From assembly GCA_017464085.1 (NCBI GenBank), contig JAFUEE010000104.1:80226-140489 (forward strand): DNA of 60,264 nt, read 5' to 3'. How positions within the stretch are numbered: position 1 is the first letter of the stretch; each line of letters starts with the position of its first letter. This document shows, in pieces, positions 20,082 to 28,476 of the stretch. Origin of the DNA: Pseudomonadota bacterium (GTDB taxonomy: Bacteria > Myxococcota_A > Bradymonadia > UBA4248). The position numbers were made by a program, and so were the translations under genes. The notes beneath the pieces were generated by a model. The model was not told the DNA's origin. It did no database searches and saw only the letters and a list, made by a program, of their open reading frames with translations.

Positions 20082-20732
20082 TTATGCAATCAGATCAAGT
20101 TGCCCCATGACGAGATAAAGATAGATGACTTGGTGGACCGGATAATCCGCGGCATACGCCGCGAGCAGTCCCGGAAGGGTATCGCCCTTTTTCACGCTTT
20201 CGGCAACCTCTATCGCCTGCGGCGGTAAAAAAGCACGATCGAAACCGGGGGCATTATCCTTTAATTTTAAAAAATATGAAAGACAGGAATGCGTCACTTC
20301 GAGCACGAAAGCGACAGGCATGTGTCGAAAAATGCCTTCCGAGAGGATTTCCTGCGCGTTGAGCCGGTCCGGCGCCGGGTGAAATTTCTGCCTGCGCGGC
20401 GCGTCGCCAGCCTGCCAGGCAAAGGATGCCTCCGGCCAGGTGAAGAGCTCGAGCACGAGAAATCTCAGCCATTCCGCAAGGCAGTCTGCCGGGTCGGGCA
20501 GGCTGTTTAAAAAGGCCGCGCGCGACAGGCCGGGCTCTGGATATTCTGCAAAGTCGTTGCGGATGCACCAGGAGCGGATATCGAAATAGCCGAGCGGGTC
20601 GCGCACGAGGATGTCGTAAAGCGCTCCATGCTCAAAGCAGAGGCTCAGTGCGATTCCTGGGCGTTTGAGATGGAGCATGCCCGTCTGGCCGCCGGCTGTG
20701 AGCCTGTGCCAGAGGCGCGCGAACTGTGTCTG
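20082..20732 (-). pseudogene. PATAN (DUF4388)-like half of a gene split by TAA
   Basis: This frame directly continues the receiver-like frame at 20733-21284 after its TAA. The first 18 codons (QTQFARLWHRLTAGGQTG) lie before the first ATG (20678) and belong to the PATAN fold start, since the usual fold begins with a helix followed by TG-x-L-x-L. The ATG at 20678 therefore falls inside the domain and has no ribosome site. Later motifs fit the family: FEHGALYDIL, LELFTWPEASFAW. The intact protein would be a receiver-PATAN fusion of about 400 residues. Confidence 0.65.
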
Positions 20733-21284
20733 TTAAAGAAAACCGCTGTCTCCGGGGCGGAAAAACTGGACCTGAAGGCTGCTTGCATATTCGTCGTCGC
20801 CCGTGTCCGGAAGCGAGAGGGCATCGTCCAGCTGTTCGACATAGTGCTCGAGCGTGACCGACGGCGGGCTGGAATAGGTCTTCTTCATCCAGCGGAACTC
20901 GGCATGCCGGGCCGTGTTTTCCGGCTTGCTGCATGTCGCGCGAGCCTGGGAAATGTTCCAGAGGGAGGCGAAAAGCTCGGTTTCGGAAATCGGCGTGTGG
21001 AGGATGTCCCAGAAACCTGACAGGCGCCTGAGTTCCGAGCTCAGCGCCCAGCCGCATGTGCGGTCGAGGCAGGCAATCCACATCGTTTCCGAATATCGTT
21101 CCGGCAGATCGATGCAGGGCTTGCCGTCCAGGAAAAGGTCGCATACGACGATATCCATCGCTTTCGATTCCAGAAGTTCCTCCAGGCTCGCGCGGTCGGG
21201 GCAGACAAACACTTCGTACCCGAAAGCGTGGAGGATGGCGTGTGCATTTTCACATGGAAGCTGTGAGGCGATGGCGGCAAGCAT
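20733..21284 (-). CDS. Receiver-like domain protein, 5' part of split receiver-PATAN gene
   Basis: 183 residues up to a TAA at 20733-20735. The start at 21284 has AGGAA upstream. Residues 1-110 resemble a receiver domain with a plausible phosphoacceptor (MDIVVCDLFLDG, Asp49), but the usual KP near the end is replaced (HTPIS). The reading frame continues without shift past the stop into a PATAN-like domain. Either this truncated receiver is the product, or readthrough makes a longer one. It lies 57 bases downstream of the Dus gene in the same operon. Confidence 0.6.
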   Translation of the reverse strand: MLAAIASQLPCENAHAILHAFGYEVFVCPDRASLEELLESKAMDIVVCDLFLDGKPCIDLPERYSETMWIACLDRTCGWALSSELRRLSGFWDILHTPISETELFASLWNISQARATCSKPENTARHAEFRWMKKTYSSPPSVTLEHYVEQLDDALSLPDTGDDEYASSLQVQFFRPGDSGFL

Positions 21285-21341
21285 GGCTGTTCCTGAATTC
21301 TGGCGTGTCTGATGGCTTTGATGGGCAATCTCGGGGGCGTG

Positions 21342-22391
21342 CTAGCTCTCCTGAGCGGCGGAAATCGTTCTCGGTTCCGGGGGGTCCGGAAGGCCTGCGC
21401 GGCGCAGCAGCGCGATTTTGTTTTCCCTGTCCGTGCATTTCCAGAGCGCTTCGAGCTCGCTTCTGGGTGCCCAGTCTGGTGCGCGTTCCTGCATCGGCAG
21501 TTCGTATCCGAGGATGCTTGGCGGTGCATATCGTGTCAGAAAATCGAGCTGTTTGCACAGAAAATCCGTAGATTTTTTTAATCCGATCTCGTCTTTTCCA
21601 AACGTTTCGAGCGTGTAAGCGACGAGCGTGCTGAGCATATCAAGGCGCTGTTCGGCATCCAGCTCTATGGCATGTCCTTCCTTGATTTCCTTGAAGATCC
21701 AGGGCTTCATGATCGCGCCGCGCGCGAGCGCGAAACCCGAGCAGTGCGTTTCCGGCATTTTTTTGAGCACATCCGTGCCGTTAGCGAGATCGCCGCATCC
21801 GATGACCGGGATATCTGCATTTTGCGCGATCTGTTCGATGAGCGCCCAGTCGCAGCTGCCGCGGTATTGTGCGGCCTTCGTGCGGCCATGAATGAAGATG
21901 GCATTGAAGCCGGCTTTTTGTGCGATGTCTGCGACTTCCTGCGCCACATTGTCGTCTTCGTCAAAGCCCTTTCGGATCTTTATGGACACGGGGATGCTGA
22001 CGGCCTGGCGGATCGCGTCGAGCTGCAGGACGAGGGCCTCGGGCCTCCTGAGGAGCACCGCGCCGCCGCCGTGGGACACGACGGACTGATGCGGGCAGGC
22101 ACAGTTGAAATCGACGAAATCCGCGCCGTATTTTTCGGCAAGACGCGCAGCTTTGGCAAGATGGTTCGGGTTTCCGCCCACAATCTGGGCGCCGAATATG
22201 CGGTCGTGCGGACCGCGTTTGATCAGCGCGAGATCTTGTTTTCCGCCGTTGACGACATATTTCGCGATTGCCATCTCCCCAATCGTCGCGTCCGCGCCAT
22301 AGCCTGTCACCAGGCGTCGGAACGGCCGGTTTGCGATGTTCGTCACTGAACCCATAAAAAATCTGGCACCGACAAATGGAGGTTCTTTCAT
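21342..22391 (-). CDS. tRNA-dihydrouridine synthase, Dus3-like
   Basis: 349 residues from ATG 22391. It is an FMN-dependent TIM-barrel enzyme that reduces uridine to dihydrouridine in tRNA. Visible features: MGSVTNIANRPFRRL, GADATIGEMAIA, FGAQIVGGNP, the catalytic region VDFNCACPHQSV with its CP Cys, SIKIRKGF, IFIHGRTKAAQY, GCGDL, and ALARGAIMKPWIFKEIKEG. The GADxTxGEMA, RGAxxKPWxFxEIKE and C-terminal RLDxL...FLxRYxP features look closer to eukaryotic Dus3 than to bacterial DusA/B/C. It lies downstream of recR, separated by two hairpins. Confidence 0.9.
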   Translation of the reverse strand: MKEPPFVGARFFMGSVTNIANRPFRRLVTGYGADATIGEMAIAKYVVNGGKQDLALIKRGPHDRIFGAQIVGGNPNHLAKAARLAEKYGADFVDFNCACPHQSVVSHGGGAVLLRRPEALVLQLDAIRQAVSIPVSIKIRKGFDEDDNVAQEVADIAQKAGFNAIFIHGRTKAAQYRGSCDWALIEQIAQNADIPVIGCGDLANGTDVLKKMPETHCSGFALARGAIMKPWIFKEIKEGHAIELDAEQRLDMLSTLVAYTLETFGKDEIGLKKSTDFLCKQLDFLTRYAPPSILGYELPMQERAPDWAPRSELEALWKCTDRENKIALLRRAGLPDPPEPRTISAAQES

Positions 22392-22421
22392 ATTCTGGAT
22401 ATCCGTCCGTTTTTGGAAAAT

Positions 22422-22489
22422 GCGCCGCCTATCCGCGCTGCGGATACGTCGGCGCGAAAAGCCTATCCGCGTAGCGGATACGGCCTTTT
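22422..22489 (-). repeat. G-bulge hairpin cluster 3 (22422-22455, 22457-22489)
   Basis: Two hairpins with the unpaired G on the minus strand, just past the recR stop. Both have inner arm TATCCGC but different outer stems (GCGCCGAC against AAAAGGCC). The one nearest recR is followed on the minus strand by TTTT and could attenuate transcription into the Dus gene. Confidence 0.85.
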
Positions 22490-22497
22490 CGATTTTT

Positions 22498-23097
22498 TTA
22501 TATCTCGCGCCTGTCGAGCAGGGAGCGTCCAAGCGTGGCCTTGTCCGCATATTCGAGTTGCGCGCCCATGGGAAGGCCCGAGGCGATTCGCGTGACTTTT
22601 ATGCCGAGCGGCTCGATCAGGCGCTTGAGATAGGCTGCGGTCGCTTCGCCTTCGATCGAGGGGTTTGTCGCCAGAATGACTTCCGTGAACGTGTTGTCGC
22701 CCAGGCGGGCGATCAGCTCTCGGATCTTGAGGTCGCTTGGTGAAATTCCGTCAAGTGGGGAAATGGCGCCGTGAAGCACGTGAAAACGCCCGTGAAATTC
22801 GTGTGTCGCCTCGATTGCCACGAGATCCTGCGGCGATTCGACGACGCACAGCAGCTGTTCGTCTTTGACCGGATGCGCGCAGCGCTCGCAAGGGCTGCAT
22901 TCGCAGAGATTTTGGCAGATTTCGCAAAAGCGAATGCGCTCTCGCGCGGAGGTGATCGCCGTGGCAAGCTTTGAGGCGGTCTCCGCAGGCTGGCGGATGA
23001 GGTAAAATGCAAGGCGTGTTGCGGATTTGCGCCCAATGCCGGGAAGCATTGAGAACGCGTCGATCAGGTCCTGAAGGGATTGGGTATGTGCAGACAT
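22498..23097 (-). CDS. recR: Recombination mediator RecR
   Basis: 199 residues, the usual RecR length. The N-terminal HhH segment (LPGIGRKSATRLAFYL), the Cys4 zinc finger (FCEICQNLCECSPCERC) and the Toprim domain (LCVVESPQDLVAIE, LHGAISPLDGISP, LATNPSIEGEATA) are all present. With RecF and RecO it loads RecA onto SSB-coated ssDNA gaps. The start at 23097 (MSAHTQSLQDLI) fits the family. It begins 13 bases after the DUF790 gene stop, so a DNA-repair operon is likely. dnaX and ybaB, its frequent partners, are absent here. Confidence 0.97.
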   Translation of the reverse strand: MSAHTQSLQDLIDAFSMLPGIGRKSATRLAFYLIRQPAETASKLATAITSARERIRFCEICQNLCECSPCERCAHPVKDEQLLCVVESPQDLVAIEATHEFHGRFHVLHGAISPLDGISPSDLKIRELIARLGDNTFTEVILATNPSIEGEATAAYLKRLIEPLGIKVTRIASGLPMGAQLEYADKATLGRSLLDRREI

Positions 23098-23110
23098 GAA
23101 TTGTGATCTC

Positions 23111-24340
23111 TTATGATCTGGGGGCATCCGGCGCTTCTTCAAGCGCGCATTTTTCGGCTGCCGCAAGGACATCCTGGAAGCGCGGTGTCCGTTTGAACAT
23201 CACGACCTGGATGCCTGTATTTTCGAGCTGGCCTTCACTGAGCTTGAGCTTGTCGCTGATGACCAGAATTAAGTTTTTAGGTGCCGTCTTGAGCAGCTTC
23301 AGGCGTCGGTTCAGGTAGTCCGCTCTCCAGAAGCCGAGCACCTCCACATGAGCCACGCGCGCGGATTCTGACTGGCGTACAGAAAAGTCAGGGATCCAGA
23401 CGCCCTGGCTGTCGAACTGAAGCAGTGGGTAAGCATGTGTGACCTGCCATCCCTTTCCGGCTTCCTCTATGCGTTTTTCGAGCATTTGTGCTTCTTCGGG
23501 CAGGCGGTGCGGAAAACGCATGACCGGGGCGGCAAAATCATCCGGTTTGAGCTGCCATTGGTATTTTTGGCCGTCAATCTCGAGCTCGGAAGTGGCATGC
23601 CAGGCCGAAAATGCATAGAGGCTCGGCAGGAATGATGCCAGGGATGCGGCGTACTTCTGTGGCTGCGGGAGTACGGCTGTCGGTCCGTCGACTGAGAACT
23701 GCCATACCGTTTCGGTGATTGCCTGTGCCTCAAACAAGAGATTGAAAAAACGCAGGCTTTGGAAAAGCTTTCGCAGCGCCGGGCGGTCTGTGCCGACTTC
23801 GACAGTGAATGTCAGTTTCTTGGCATACAAGAGGAGGGACTTGGCAAGCGTCAGATTGTATTCCGCGATCAGGTCTTCAGCTTCGATCGGTTCGAATGCG
23901 GTGATCTTGCGCTCGCGCTTGAGGTCTGAATAGAGCGCGTTTTCAATTGCCTGGACTTCTATCCCGAGCTCGGAGGCTGTATTTGCCAGAATTTCTTCTC
24001 TCCAGGTCAGCTTGCGGAACTCTTCGGCACGGATCTCGGCGGCCCGGGTGAACAGCTTTTCGCGAAGCGCGATCGGGTCGATCGGAAGATCCGCTTCGAA
24101 TGTGAGCCTGGCTTCGAGAATGTGTATCAGCCCTTTGATGAGCCTGTGTCTTTGGCTCGAAAGGCAGATCGGCTCAAGGCTGTCCTGAAGCATGCCATAA
24201 GTATCGTCGACACCAAATTCAAAGCAGTCCAGAAGCTGTTCCGCGAGCTGCACGACTGCCGGCGTTGCTTTGATATATTGTGGGGCGGCATGTGGGCCGT
24301 CGATGCTGAATCTCTGTAGATCCTTGGGAAGTAGTGGCAT
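23111..24340 (-). CDS. DUF790 (Bax1-like) nuclease
   Basis: 409 residues matching DUF790, the family of the archaeal nuclease Bax1, which partners the XPB helicase in nucleotide excision repair. The N-terminal helical region is followed by a C-terminal nuclease-like core: YPLLQFDSQGVWIPDFSV, then AHVEVLGFWRADYLNRRLKLL and NLILVISDKLKLSE, fitting a PD-(D/E)xK fold with VPDF and VEV strands. No XPB helicase gene lies in the window. Its place directly before recR supports a DNA-repair role. Confidence 0.85.
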   Translation of the reverse strand: MPLLPKDLQRFSIDGPHAAPQYIKATPAVVQLAEQLLDCFEFGVDDTYGMLQDSLEPICLSSQRHRLIKGLIHILEARLTFEADLPIDPIALREKLFTRAAEIRAEEFRKLTWREEILANTASELGIEVQAIENALYSDLKRERKITAFEPIEAEDLIAEYNLTLAKSLLLYAKKLTFTVEVGTDRPALRKLFQSLRFFNLLFEAQAITETVWQFSVDGPTAVLPQPQKYAASLASFLPSLYAFSAWHATSELEIDGQKYQWQLKPDDFAAPVMRFPHRLPEEAQMLEKRIEEAGKGWQVTHAYPLLQFDSQGVWIPDFSVRQSESARVAHVEVLGFWRADYLNRRLKLLKTAPKNLILVISDKLKLSEGQLENTGIQVVMFKRTPRFQDVLAAAEKCALEEAPDAPRS

Positions 24341-24389
24341 GTTTCAGTTCATGACCGGATTTTGAGGGGGAAGGGGGGTGATGGCGTGT

Positions 24390-25247
24390 CTATAGCGAGC
24401 ACTGATAATCGCGTGAGGCTTTGTAATAGGCATTATCCGGGGAGAGTTTTACGAGACGTTCGTAAGACTTGCATGCCTTGTCCGGTGCCTGGAGCTGGAC
24501 TTCATACATCTTTGCCATGTTCAGAAGTGCGGCTTCTGTAAGGTTGCAGCGTGACGTGTCGGCTTTTTCGTAAGCTGCTATGGACGCTTCATATTTGAGG
24601 TTCAGGTAGAGCGCGTCCCCATGAATGATGATGGCATCGCAGTTTTGGGGCGCGAGTTTTGCGGCAGCTGAGGCATTTTCGAGCGCGCGCTCCGAATCGA
24701 GAAATCGAATTGCGACAGAGGCTTTGAGGATATGCGGTTCCGGTGCGTCAGGAAACGTTTCGATCGCTGTTTTGAGCAGCTTGTTTGCATCGTCAAATCT
24801 GTTCTGGTGTATGGAGATCTTGGCTTTGAGCAGCAAGGTGTCCAGGTCTTTGGCGCGGATTTCTGAGGCGGCATCTGCATAGAGCTGGGCTTCATCGAAA
24901 TTCTTTTCAGACATCGCGAGCATGGCCAAAGCCCTGAGCGCTTCCAGGCTGTCATCCGAACCAGGGGCGAGATCGATGATTTCATGCGCGGCGGCCTTGA
25001 TATCATTTGCGTTGCCTGTCTGGATGGTGCTTCTGAGTTTTTTGAGCTCCGGAGAAAGCTCTGGCTCTGGGGGGGCTGGAGGCTGTTCAGCTTTGGGCGC
25101 CTCTGGCGCAGAAATCGGGGCCGGCTGTTCATTCGCAGCGGTCCTGGGCTGTTCTGCTGGGGCCGATGCGCATCCGAGAAAAACAAGGCTCAGAAACAGG
25201 CTCGCAAGATAACAGTCAGGCGCGTTTGTCTTCGTTGTCTTCGTCAT
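24390..25247 (-). CDS. TPR-repeat lipoprotein
   Basis: About 285 residues. A lipoprotein signal with lipobox VFLGC is followed by a Pro/Glu-rich linker and about five TPR-like helical repeats (AAHEIIDLAPGSDDSLEAL, FDEAQLYADAA, FDDANKLLKTAIETFPDAPEPHIL, ALENASAAAKLAPQNCDA, YEASIAAYEKAD). The likely role is a periplasmic or outer-membrane scaffold. The start lies inside the acidic tail of the upstream gene, where the same triplet repeat supplies several in-frame ATGs (25247, 25256, 25265, 25274), so the exact start is uncertain. Confidence 0.85.
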   Translation of the reverse strand: MTKTTKTNAPDCYLASLFLSLVFLGCASAPAEQPRTAANEQPAPISAPEAPKAEQPPAPPEPELSPELKKLRSTIQTGNANDIKAAAHEIIDLAPGSDDSLEALRALAMLAMSEKNFDEAQLYADAASEIRAKDLDTLLLKAKISIHQNRFDDANKLLKTAIETFPDAPEPHILKASVAIRFLDSERALENASAAAKLAPQNCDAIIIHGDALYLNLKYEASIAAYEKADTSRCNLTEAALLNMAKMYEVQLQAPDKACKSYERLVKLSPDNAYYKASRDYQCSL

Positions 25248-26694
25248 CTTCGTCATCTTCGTCATCTTCGTCATATTCCTCATCGTCATCCTCGTCCTCT
25301 TCATCCCAGTTTTCGCTCTCATCATCTTCGTCTTCGTATTTGGGAAGCTCGTAGGCGTGTGACGGCGGCGTTTTTCGATTGTCCTCTGCCGCTTCTTCCT
25401 GATCATCGTTAAGCGTCATTTGAGCTGTCGGTGTGCGTGAGGTATTGGGGTGTGCGAGCGACTGCACGAGAGAAGCGAGCTGTCGTTCTGAAAGCGGTTT
25501 GCCGGACATTTGATGCCAATATACTTTGGCCTTGACCTGCTGAATGAAAGCATCCTCGGAAATCGGGCATGGCGCGACAAAGGATGCGTTGTCGCGGTTG
25601 AAAACAATCAGGCATGTATAGCCGTCACATTCGATGAATGCGAGCCGCTGATCTGCGGAAATCCTGATCATATCTCGGATTTTCAGGCCCATGCCGGATG
25701 CTCGCTTTCTTGCTCGGAACGCGGGCAGCGCGTAAATGAGGCACGCGAGGAGCAGAAAGACGGAGCCGAGTATCAGCGTGATATAGCCGATTGTCGTGAA
25801 TGTCGTATTATCTGGCTCGGGTGCTTTTTTAGCGCGCACGGCCCCATTGAAGGGTTCGTTGACGACAGCCTGTTCGGGGACAATCAGATTTTTAGCCTGT
25901 GGCTGAGCGATGACAGGTGCTGCGACGCGCGTGTTCTCCTCTTCATCAGGAAGATCTTTGAGCGGATCGCTTTCCTGTAAAACGTCTGTATCCTCCTCCA
26001 GCGGCTCTGGGACGCCTGCGAGCGTGTCGGTGCCGGGGTGGTCTTCAAATTCGGCATCGGGGCTTGGTTTTCCCGCGAGCGCTTCATCTTCGGGCAGGAT
26101 CGGGTCTGCTGGGGCAGCGAGCTCGATGCCCTCTGAGGGCTGGGCCTGGCCGCGCATGGGGACGTGCTCGACATCGACCTCCCCTTCTTCATCCTCATTG
26201 AACTGAGCGCGAAAATCGACTTTCTGGTCTTGAGGGAGCGGCTGCGGCGCTTCCGGCTGTACGGCGGGCTTGGCGACGAGCCTTGAGGTGTACTCGTCAT
26301 TTGCGTCATCCCATGTCGCTTCATAGACATGCGGGCCGCGCTGATATCTGAGCATCAGGAGCTTTCGGCCGTTTTGGGCTTTAAATACATATCTGTCGCC
26401 GGCGCGTGAGAGGCGGAAGTCGAACAGTTTGCCGATGCTCTGCATGGCCTGGCGAATCGAGTTCGGGTCAAGCTTTTCTCGCTTGAGCGCGTTTGCGAGC
26501 AGTTCTCCGCGCCCGAGTTCGCCGGCTTTTTCTCCAGCGCCTGCAATCATGCGCGAATCGGTTTCACTCGCAGCAGGTTGCGCCATTGCCTGCTCGCAGA
26601 ATAATCCGCCGCTGCAGAGCATGAGGACGATCATGACAGCTCTGAGACTGTGACCTAAGATGTGTGGGCGTCGCCGTGTCTGTGTCGTTTCCAT
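25216..26694 (-). CDS. Membrane protein with OapA-like N-terminus, FliO-like segment and acidic tail
   Basis: 492 residues from ATG 26694. A signal peptide ends at AMA-Q. A periplasmic domain of about 90 residues (LGRGELLANALKREKLDPNSIRQAMQ, FDFRLSRAGDRYVF) resembles the OapA-type region of cell-wall proteins. An acidic linker, a membrane helix (IGYITLILGSVFLLLACLIY) and a short cytoplasmic domain (IRDMIRISADQRLAFIECDG) reminiscent of FliO follow. The C-terminus is an Asp/Glu run. The overall family is not recognised with certainty. It overlaps the start of the TPR lipoprotein. Confidence 0.7.
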   Translation of the reverse strand: METTQTRRRPHILGHSLRAVMIVLMLCSGGLFCEQAMAQPAASETDSRMIAGAGEKAGELGRGELLANALKREKLDPNSIRQAMQSIGKLFDFRLSRAGDRYVFKAQNGRKLLMLRYQRGPHVYEATWDDANDEYTSRLVAKPAVQPEAPQPLPQDQKVDFRAQFNEDEEGEVDVEHVPMRGQAQPSEGIELAAPADPILPEDEALAGKPSPDAEFEDHPGTDTLAGVPEPLEEDTDVLQESDPLKDLPDEEENTRVAAPVIAQPQAKNLIVPEQAVVNEPFNGAVRAKKAPEPDNTTFTTIGYITLILGSVFLLLACLIYALPAFRARKRASGMGLKIRDMIRISADQRLAFIECDGYTCLIVFNRDNASFVAPCPISEDAFIQQVKAKVYWHQMSGKPLSERQLASLVQSLAHPNTSRTPTAQMTLNDDQEEAAEDNRKTPPSHAYELPKYEDEDDESENWDEEDEDDDEEYDEDDEDDEDDEDNEDKRA

Positions 26695-26857
26695 ATCCAA
26701 AAATACCCGTGTGAATGCCCGACAGGCAGGTCTGCTCCCTGTCGCGGGGACATTCATATCACGGATTGCGCATAGCGACATGGATTTTCTGAACGCCGGT
26801 CGATCCTTGGCATATCGTGTGTGATTTTGCCCACGGCAGGGGGGATTCAGAAGGCCA

Positions 26858-27346
26858 TCATTTGCCGTAGACGAGCAAGAGGCGTTCTGTCTGGAATGTG
26901 ACGTACATCTTGTTCGGAGAAGGCAGTTCGTCCACGACGCCGATTCCGAATTTTGCGTGTTCGATGCGGTCGCCGAGCTGAAAATCATTCTCGTGGATGT
27001 TGTACTTGCGAATCTCGCGCGTCATGTTGGCATTGACTTTGGGCTCCAGAATCAGGGGTTCTGTGCTCTTGGCGGCCTTGGCCCTGCCGCCGGCTGAAGT
27101 ACGTCTGGTCTTGGACGCGACAGATTCCGGAACTGATGCCGCGATCATGGTTTTGGTGCTCTTCCTGACCGTCATGCGGTCTGAGGCGACCGGTTTGTAT
27201 TTGTGATAGCCCATGCATGACTTGCACTGGACTTGGGCGATTTTGCCGTCTGCGACGGCCACGATGACGTGCCAGGTTTCGCCGCATTTGCTGCATACGG
27301 CTTCTATATCCTTTGCTACGGCGCTGTCGTCAAATTCTGGTAACAT
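26858..27346 (-). CDS. Zinc-ribbon protein with C-terminal Tudor/CarD-like segment
   Basis: 162 residues with a ribosome site (AAGGAAAG). The N-terminal zinc ribbon has CSKCG at about residues 18-22 and CKSC at about 41-44. A basic linker follows. The C-terminal segment (DFQLGDRIEHAKFGIGVVDEL, MYVTFQTERLLLVYG) resembles the small beta domain that ends UvrD/PcrA and CarD-like RNA polymerase-binding proteins. The inferred role is nucleic-acid or polymerase binding. It heads the long minus-strand block. Confidence 0.75.
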   Translation of the reverse strand: MLPEFDDSAVAKDIEAVCSKCGETWHVIVAVADGKIAQVQCKSCMGYHKYKPVASDRMTVRKSTKTMIAASVPESVASKTRRTSAGGRAKAAKSTEPLILEPKVNANMTREIRKYNIHENDFQLGDRIEHAKFGIGVVDELPSPNKMYVTFQTERLLLVYGK

Positions 27347-27610
27347 TTTGCTTTCCTTGTCTGATTGTGTGTCGTTGTGCCTTTTTCATCCTGAATGGGC
27401 AAAAAAAGCGGCGCGCTATTAGTCGCAAAACATTTACGATTTCAAGTGTTTTTGAAAGGAAAGCTGCGTTTATGTGTTGATGTCTGGTTCACGGGCTTTA
27501 TAGGCGGTAGTCGGAGGGGGGCTGTGAGATTTGCCTCCCCGCAAAAAAGTCTTCTGAAAGAGGGCTGCAAAATATCGCTGTATCTACAGGCGTTGAACAA
27601 GTCATTTGGG

Positions 27611-28068
27611 GTTAGAGTTTTCGCGCCAAACGCCAAAGTGGCGAATTTGCGTTTGAAGTTTTTGCGCCAAACGCAAAAGTGGCGAATAACTGTTTGAAGT
27701 TTTTGCGTCCAAACGCAAAAGTGGCGAATAACTGTTTGAAGTTTTCGCGTCCAACGCCAAAGTGGCGAATAACTGTTTGAAGTTTTTGCGTCCAAACGCA
27801 AAAGTGGCGAATAACTGTTTGAAGTTTTTGCGCCAAACGAGAAAGTTGAGCCATTTGGGTTTAGAGTTTGTGTTCCAAACGAGAAAGTTGAGCCATTTGG
27901 GTTTAGAGTTTGTGTTCCAAACGAGAAAGTTGAGGCATCTGGGTTTAGAGTTTGTGCTCCAAACGGGAAAGTTGAGCCATTTTGGTTTAGAGTTTGTGTT
28001 CCAAACGGGAAAGTTGAGCCATTTGGGTTTAGAGTTTGTGTTCCGAACGAGAAAGTTGAGCCATTTGG
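27611..28068. repeat. 42-bp tandem array A, eleven units in two sub-types
   Basis: Eleven units of 40-42 bp. Units 1-5 share AAAGTGGCGAAT and the inverted repeat TTTGCGT/ACGCAAA. Unit 6 is a hybrid. Units 7-11 share AAAGTTGAGCCATTTGG and a weaker inverted repeat GTTTG/CAAAC. Two partial sub-type-2 units recur at 28186-28256. Repeats are contiguous with no spacers, so this is not CRISPR. Confidence 0.92.
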
Positions 28069-28299
28069 GTTTAGGAAAGTCTGATTAATTGGCCCCTAAC
28101 CCCCGGCCCCTTTCCCCGATGGGGCAAGGGGAGCGGATTTGCGCGATATCATGATTGAAGATTATGCAATTGTTCAGAGTTTCCTTTAGAGTTTGTGTTC
28201 CGAACGGGAAAGTTGAGCCATTTGGGTTTAGAGTTTGTGTTCCAAACGGGAAAACATAGGCACGTCTTATCAGAGACGTTCATGGAATGTGCGCCCCAT

Positions 28300-28358
28300 G
28301 CGCGGCGTATGCAAAGCATAGCCGCGCAGCAAGCCGTATGCGCCATCGGCGCATAGGC
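28300..28358 (+). repeat. G-bulge hairpin cluster 4 (28300-28327, 28333-28358)
   Basis: Two perfect hairpins with the unpaired G on the plus strand. Left arms are GCGCGGC-G-TATGC (loop AAA) and GCC-G-TATGCGCC (loop ATC). They lie about 120 bases upstream of the FG-GAP lipoprotein gene, not at a 3' end. Confidence 0.9.
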
Positions 28359-28476
28359 GCGCGCCCAACATGGTAAAAACGCGTGTGATGCGGAGAATAT
28401 CGGAGGTCGAGGCTTGACGATGAGAAATGAATTTGTCAGAAACGAATTCGCGTTTGATTTGTTTTAGGAGGCAGAT

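Larger units (their letters stand above)
27347..28476. other. Gene-free region with 42-bp array, hairpins and promoter space
   Basis: 1.1 kb between divergent genes without a credible gene. It holds the tandem array at 27611-28068, a C/G-run hairpin at about 28106-28131, two stray array units at 28186-28256 and a G-bulge hairpin pair at 28300-28358. The open frame through the array is a by-product of its 42-bp period. Confidence 0.75.

Noticed and set aside
2078..20735. Reassignment of TAA in this organism
   Set aside because: TAA ends lrgB and other genes at natural family lengths, so it is a normal stop here.
27611..28068. CRISPR array
   Set aside because: Units are contiguous without unique spacers, change type along the array, and no cas genes are near.
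27762..28088. A 108-residue repeat protein (KLSHLGLEFVFQTR units)
   Set aside because: Same reason: a by-product of the 42-bp period, with no ribosome site.
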